A stretch of DNA of 64,000 nt from Lachnospiraceae bacterium (lineage in GTDB: Bacteria > Bacillota > Clostridia > Lachnospirales > Lachnospiraceae). The stretch's first letter is position 1. Every line of letters starts with the position of its first letter. The stretch is taken from positions 22,663 through 86,662 of the forward strand of contig JAFRLH010000005.1 in NCBI GenBank assembly GCA_017431345.1. The letters are read 5' to 3'. Below are positions 60,988-64,000 of this stretch, piece by piece. Position numbers and translations under genes: made by a program. The notes below the pieces were generated by a model. That model was not told where the DNA came from, made no database searches, and was given only the letters and a program-made list of their open reading frames with translations.

Positions 60988-62517
60988 ATGTATGGAACTT
61001 TCTGGGCCTTGCTGCCCCCGATCATCGCCATCCTTATGGCCCTGATCACCAAAGAAGTATATTCGTCCATGCTGCTCGGGATCCTGGTCGGCGCTCTGTT
61101 TGCCGCGGGCTTCTCCCCCATCGGTACCTTGAACCTGGTTATTGTGGACGGGTTTTCTGCCTCGGCTTCCGCCCTGGCGGGAAATTTCTGCTTCCTGATC
61201 TTTCTGGGCGCCCTGATTCACCTGATCGAGAAATCGGGAGGGAGCCGTTCCTTCGGAAGCTGGGCATCCCGCGGCATTAAGTCCCGCAGCGGCGTGCAGG
61301 CGGCAACCTTCGGCCTTGGTCTGCTGATTTTTATCGACGACTATTTCAACTGCCTGACCGTGGGATCCGTGATGCGGCCGGCCACAGACAAATGGAGAGT
61401 CTCGAGGGAGAAGCTTGCCTACTTAGTGGACGCCACCGCTGCACCGGTCTGCATGATCGCGCCGATCTCATCGTGGGCTGCGGCCGTGGCGGGCGTTGCG
61501 GCAGATCTGGGGACCGGCATCACAGGGACGCAGCTGTTCATCAGGGCGATCCCCTATAATTTCTATTCCTTGCTGACTTTCGTGTTTATCATCGCGCTTA
61601 TCGTCATGAAAGCTGATTACGGCAAAATGAGGGTGGCCGAGGAAAAGGCGCAGCACGATTCTACAGAGGGACTCTCCGCCGAGGATGAAGAGGAGCAGAG
61701 CGGAACAGGCAGAACGATCGACCTGGTGCTTCCGGTGGTGGTTTTGATCGCCGCGGTGTTCATCTCCATGCTGTACGCCGGAGGGTACTTCGGCAGCACG
61801 CCCTGGATGGGATCGGAGAACGCCGGAAATCTCATCGGCGCTTTGGGAGATACGGATGCGTTTATTGCGCTGCCGATGGGGACTTTCGTCACACTTCTCT
61901 TCACCTGCGCGTTTTATGCGCTCCGCCGCGTCCTCCGCTTCAAGGAAATGGTCGCCTGTATCCCGGAGGGCTTTCGCAACATGATCCCCGCAATCCTGAT
62001 TCTGACCCTGGCGATGACGCTTAAGACGGTGACCTCGGCGCTCGGCGCGGACATGTATATTCAGGGGATGATGAGGGGCGTTTCTTCCGGCCTGACCAGT
62101 CTGCTGCCTGCGGTGATATTCCTGGCTGCAGTCGGCTTCTCTTTCTCCACAGGCACCTCCTGGGGCAGCTTCGGGATCCTCATTCCTATTGTGACCGCCG
62201 TCTTTTCGGCGAATGATCCTCTGCTGATCATCGGAGTTTCAGCGTGTCTCGCGGGCTCGATCTGCGGCGACCACTGCTCTCCGATCTCCGATACGACCAT
62301 CATGGCATCCGCCGGGGCCCAGGTCGATCACGTAGAGCATGTGACAACACAGCTGCCGTATGCACTTACCGTGGCAGGGATTTGCTTCCTGACCTACATC
62401 GTGGCAGGATTTGTGCAGAGCGCATGGCTCTCTCTGCTGGTCGGTGTGGCGCTCACTGTAGGGACCCTTTGGGTGATCCGATATGCTCGCAAAAAACGGA
62501 ACAGCAACTCAATCTGA
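60988..62517 (+). CDS. NhaC-type Na+/H+ antiporter family protein
   Basis: A 509-residue membrane protein with about 11-12 hydrophobic segments. Family signatures FGLGLLIFIDDYFNCLTVGSVM, VDATAAPVCMIAPISSW and GDHCSPISDTTIMASAG are clear. A charged cytoplasmic loop lies at about 215-240. Members exchange sodium or amino/organic acids for protons. Its place 33 bp after the ATP-grasp gene suggests a precursor uptake or ion-balance role for the MATE exporters; it could also be an independent housekeeping antiporter. Confidence 0.88.
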   Translation: MYGTFWALLPPIIAILMALITKEVYSSMLLGILVGALFAAGFSPIGTLNLVIVDGFSASASALAGNFCFLIFLGALIHLIEKSGGSRSFGSWASRGIKSRSGVQAATFGLGLLIFIDDYFNCLTVGSVMRPATDKWRVSREKLAYLVDATAAPVCMIAPISSWAAAVAGVAADLGTGITGTQLFIRAIPYNFYSLLTFVFIIALIVMKADYGKMRVAEEKAQHDSTEGLSAEDEEEQSGTGRTIDLVLPVVVLIAAVFISMLYAGGYFGSTPWMGSENAGNLIGALGDTDAFIALPMGTFVTLLFTCAFYALRRVLRFKEMVACIPEGFRNMIPAILILTLAMTLKTVTSALGADMYIQGMMRGVSSGLTSLLPAVIFLAAVGFSFSTGTSWGSFGILIPIVTAVFSANDPLLIIGVSACLAGSICGDHCSPISDTTIMASAGAQVDHVEHVTTQLPYALTVAGICFLTYIVAGFVQSAWLSLLVGVALTVGTLWVIRYARKKRNSNSI

Positions 62518-62690
62518 ACAGCGTATTATCTGAAAAGAAGACTTCTTCGGAGCTTTTCGGGGAATCGGCTCTTTGAGGGCGTCATTGTCCGTTAGAGGAT
62601 GAATCTAGTGAGACTATGACGGTAAAGGAAAAATAAAGACAGACAGTTATCACAGAGGATATGCAAAGCAATTGAAGAAACGGACAAGAG

Positions 62691-62724
62691 GGCTCGTCAT
62701 CCAATCAGGGTGGCGGGCTTTTTT
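62691..62724 (+). terminator. Terminator downstream of the cluster
   Basis: GGCTCGTCATCC pairs (with G-T wobbles) to GGGTGGCGGGCT, loop AATCA, followed by a run of T. Confidence 0.75.
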
Positions 62725-62754
62725 GTTTTGGTGGAAAGCAGGACCGCGCTGTGC

Positions 62755-62777
62755 TATAATTTATGATATCTTATCAT
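62755..62777 (+). promoter_or_regulatory. Orphan -10 element with adjoining dyad
   Basis: An extended -10 (TGTGC-TATAAT, 62755-62760) is followed at once by ATGATA-TCT-TATCAT (62763-62777). There is no clear -35 and no gene downstream before 63197; likely the regulatory remains of a lost gene. Confidence 0.4.
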
Positions 62778-62800
62778 TTTTACTGCCCCTGAAATCCACG

Positions 62801-63100
62801 GTAGTAAAACACCCCGATTTTTACTACGTTTTGACTACGTTTGCTTGCCGTGATTTGCCTCGTTTTGCCGTGATTTGCCATTTCGCATATATTTCATGGC
62901 AGAATAACGGTCTGCTGAACCGGAGAAATGCCCTCGCAAATTGCGGCAAATCGGGGCAGTTAGAAAGGACTAATTAAAAACGCATCGAATCCTCTACGTT
63001 TGTCACGGCAACATCTGATAACAGCAAGAAAATGCACGATATACCTTGAAATGCTGTAATTTGCCAAAGAAGAAATCATGATTTACAACTGATTTACAAC
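62801..63100. repeat. Repeat-rich, gene-free region, possible mobile-element end
   Basis: Contains GTAGTAAAA...TTTTACTAC inverted (62801-62827), an 11-bp tandem ACTACGTTTTG/ACTACGTTTGC (62823-62844), a perfect 15-bp direct repeat TTGCCGTGATTTGCC (62845-62859, 62865-62879), inverted GGCAAAT (62945-62951), and a perfect 11-bp tandem TGATTTACAAC (63079-63100). Short clustered direct repeats of this kind occur at recombinase arm sites. No gene is supported between 62518 and 63197. Confidence 0.6.
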
Positions 63101-63133
63101 AAAATCCAGAGAAGAAATCCGAGTATGAGAGAA

Positions 63134-63163
63134 AAGACCATCGTCAAGGTGGTCTTTTTTTGT
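63134..63163 (+). terminator. Terminator before the IS debris
   Basis: AAGACCATC (63134-63142) pairs with GGTGGTCTT (63148-63156), loop GTCAA, followed by a T-run. No intact gene precedes it, so it is probably the end of a deleted gene. Confidence 0.8.
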
Positions 63164-63197
63164 GAAAACTAATGGCATTCGATTAGCTCCAAAAGGT

Positions 63198-63626
63198 TTA
63201 CTTTGAGACGATAACAAGATATAATTTTGTTAATATCAATAAAATAAAGCATATATTTGCGTATTCCGGCTTAACAGCGCAGCCGTTCCGGTAGAACGGC
63301 GCGCTGTCCCGGGATTCTATGATCTCAAACAGATTCCGGCATTTATCCAGATCAAGTTCCATCAGCCCAAAGTCATCGATGACCAGCAGATCATACTCTG
63401 ACATTCGATTATTATAATCAAAGTATGAACTGGTCTCCCTGGCTTTCTCGCATTCCTGCAAAAGATAGTTCGCCCGTATATATTTCACGGAGCGGAGCTG
63501 ATGCAGCGCGGTGATGCAAAGAGCGTTTGCTATATGTGTTTTCCCGGCACCCGCACTTCCTGTGATAAGGAGATTCCGGTGTTCATCGATCCACTCGCAC
63601 CTGGCAAGGAGCTTCCTGTATAGTTT
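63198..63626 (-). pseudogene. IstB-like ATPase fragment (IS21 family helper)
   Basis: The minus-strand frame encodes about 140 residues of the IS21 transposition helper: CEWIDEHRNLLITGSAGAGKT (Walker A) and YDLLVIDDFGLMELD (Walker B), ending shortly after NLFEIIESRD with an unrelated tail. The N-terminus is cut at about 63626, where IS110-associated DNA begins, and the C-terminus is also truncated. Not functional. Confidence 0.82.
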
Positions 63627-63727
63627 AAATTGTGGTGGATGTTGAAAAGTAAAAATACCTCAGAGTAGAATAAGATTTACTGACTTGGCGGTTGGTAAAA
63701 ATCTTATTGAACAGAGAGGTATTTCAA

Positions 63728-64000
63728 ATGAAGTCTAACACGCAGAACACAAAAATTGAAGCAGTAAAAGAAAATACTTTGGTTGTAGGTATCGATGTCG
63801 GAAGCGAATTCCATTATGCCAGAGCTTTTGACTGGCGGGGAATCGAGTTCTCCAAGAAGCCATTTAAGTTCAGTAATACAGAACCGGGCTTTACAGAGTT
63901 TAAGGCATGGATCCTTCACATACAGACAGAGCATGATAAGGATGCAGTACTACCAGGGATGGAGCCGACAGGCCATTACTGGTTCAACCTGGGGAAGTTC
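63728..64000 (+). mobile_element. IS110-family transposase, 5' part (runs off the window)
   Basis: An ATG at 63728 with AGAGAGG upstream opens a frame that continues to the window end (91 codons). The N-terminal DEDD RuvC-like domain is visible: VVGIDVGSEFHYARAFDW with the first catalytic aspartate, and GMEPTGHYWFNLGKF with the catalytic glutamate region. This is the IS110/IS1111 pattern. The element's left end is between about 63627 and 63727; such elements lack normal terminal inverted repeats and may encode a guide RNA in the flanking non-coding part. Confidence 0.85.

Noticed and set aside
62672-62977. 101-codon plus-strand frame after the NhaC gene
   Set aside because: It crosses a terminator hairpin, a -10 element and direct repeats, and has no ribosome site or protein-like pattern.

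Overview
The window looks like a chromosomal segment of a moderately GC-rich Gram-positive clostridium, most likely a member of the Lachnospiraceae. This rests on gene content: split L-serine dehydratase, RecU, short HisG with HisZ, a GerMN-type sporulation lipoprotein, ComEA/ComEC, a DegV protein and lipoprotein signal peptides, together with strong AGGAGG-type ribosome sites and consensus sigma-A promoters. The assignment is an inference from families, not from a database search.

The first half (1-33 kb) is mostly housekeeping. It reads prmC-prfA; comEA; an OmpR-type two-component system with a GerMN lipoprotein; comEC; a zinc/manganese-type ABC pair; tRNA-Val; a polar amino-acid ABC transporter with a Fur-family regulator; a sodium:neurotransmitter-type symporter; a STAS/RsbW-like pair; a DegV protein; sdaAA/sdaAB with a divergent LysR regulator; an NYN/OST-HTH protein; then nitroreductase, glycosyltransferase, rsmD-coaD, pepD, rsmF, a metallo-hydrolase, a pseudouridine synthase, recU and hisZ-hisG-hisIE. 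Most genes run on the plus strand in short, tightly spaced operons. A short dispersed repeat built on GTCATCC...GACGAAGGATCC occurs three times between these genes.

The second half (33-64 kb) is accessory. From 33.2 to 38.0 kb is a NHLP/NHLM-type peptide export locus: a very small HlyD-like adaptor, a C39-peptidase ABC transporter and a second ABC transporter. It is followed by small unknown genes, a wrecked MATE-ATPase fusion gene and a large secreted MBG/InlB/Big-domain surface protein. From 43.5 to 48.5 kb is a paired ABC transporter locus of siderophore-import (IrtAB/YbtPQ) type behind an array of GTTAG/CTAAC inverted repeats, ending in a methyltransferase. From 48.6 to 50.5 kb is a DUF134-NifX regulator/metal protein with two half-size chromate-type transporters. 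Its promoter carries two perfect copies of a 12-bp palindrome.

From 52.4 to 62.5 kb is the least familiar locus. It encodes an asparagine-synthetase-like enzyme without a glutaminase domain, a PgeF-like laccase-domain protein, two MATE transporters each fused to a degenerate GHKL ATPase domain, a cytoplasmic C39-like cysteine peptidase, a SAM methyltransferase, an ATP-grasp ligase and an NhaC-type antiporter. I read it as a candidate undescribed amide/peptide small-molecule biosynthesis and export cluster. It is bordered by mobile-element debris: a serine-recombinase fragment inserted in a leucine-rich-repeat gene on the left, and recombinase-arm-like repeats, an istB fragment and an IS110 transposase on the right.
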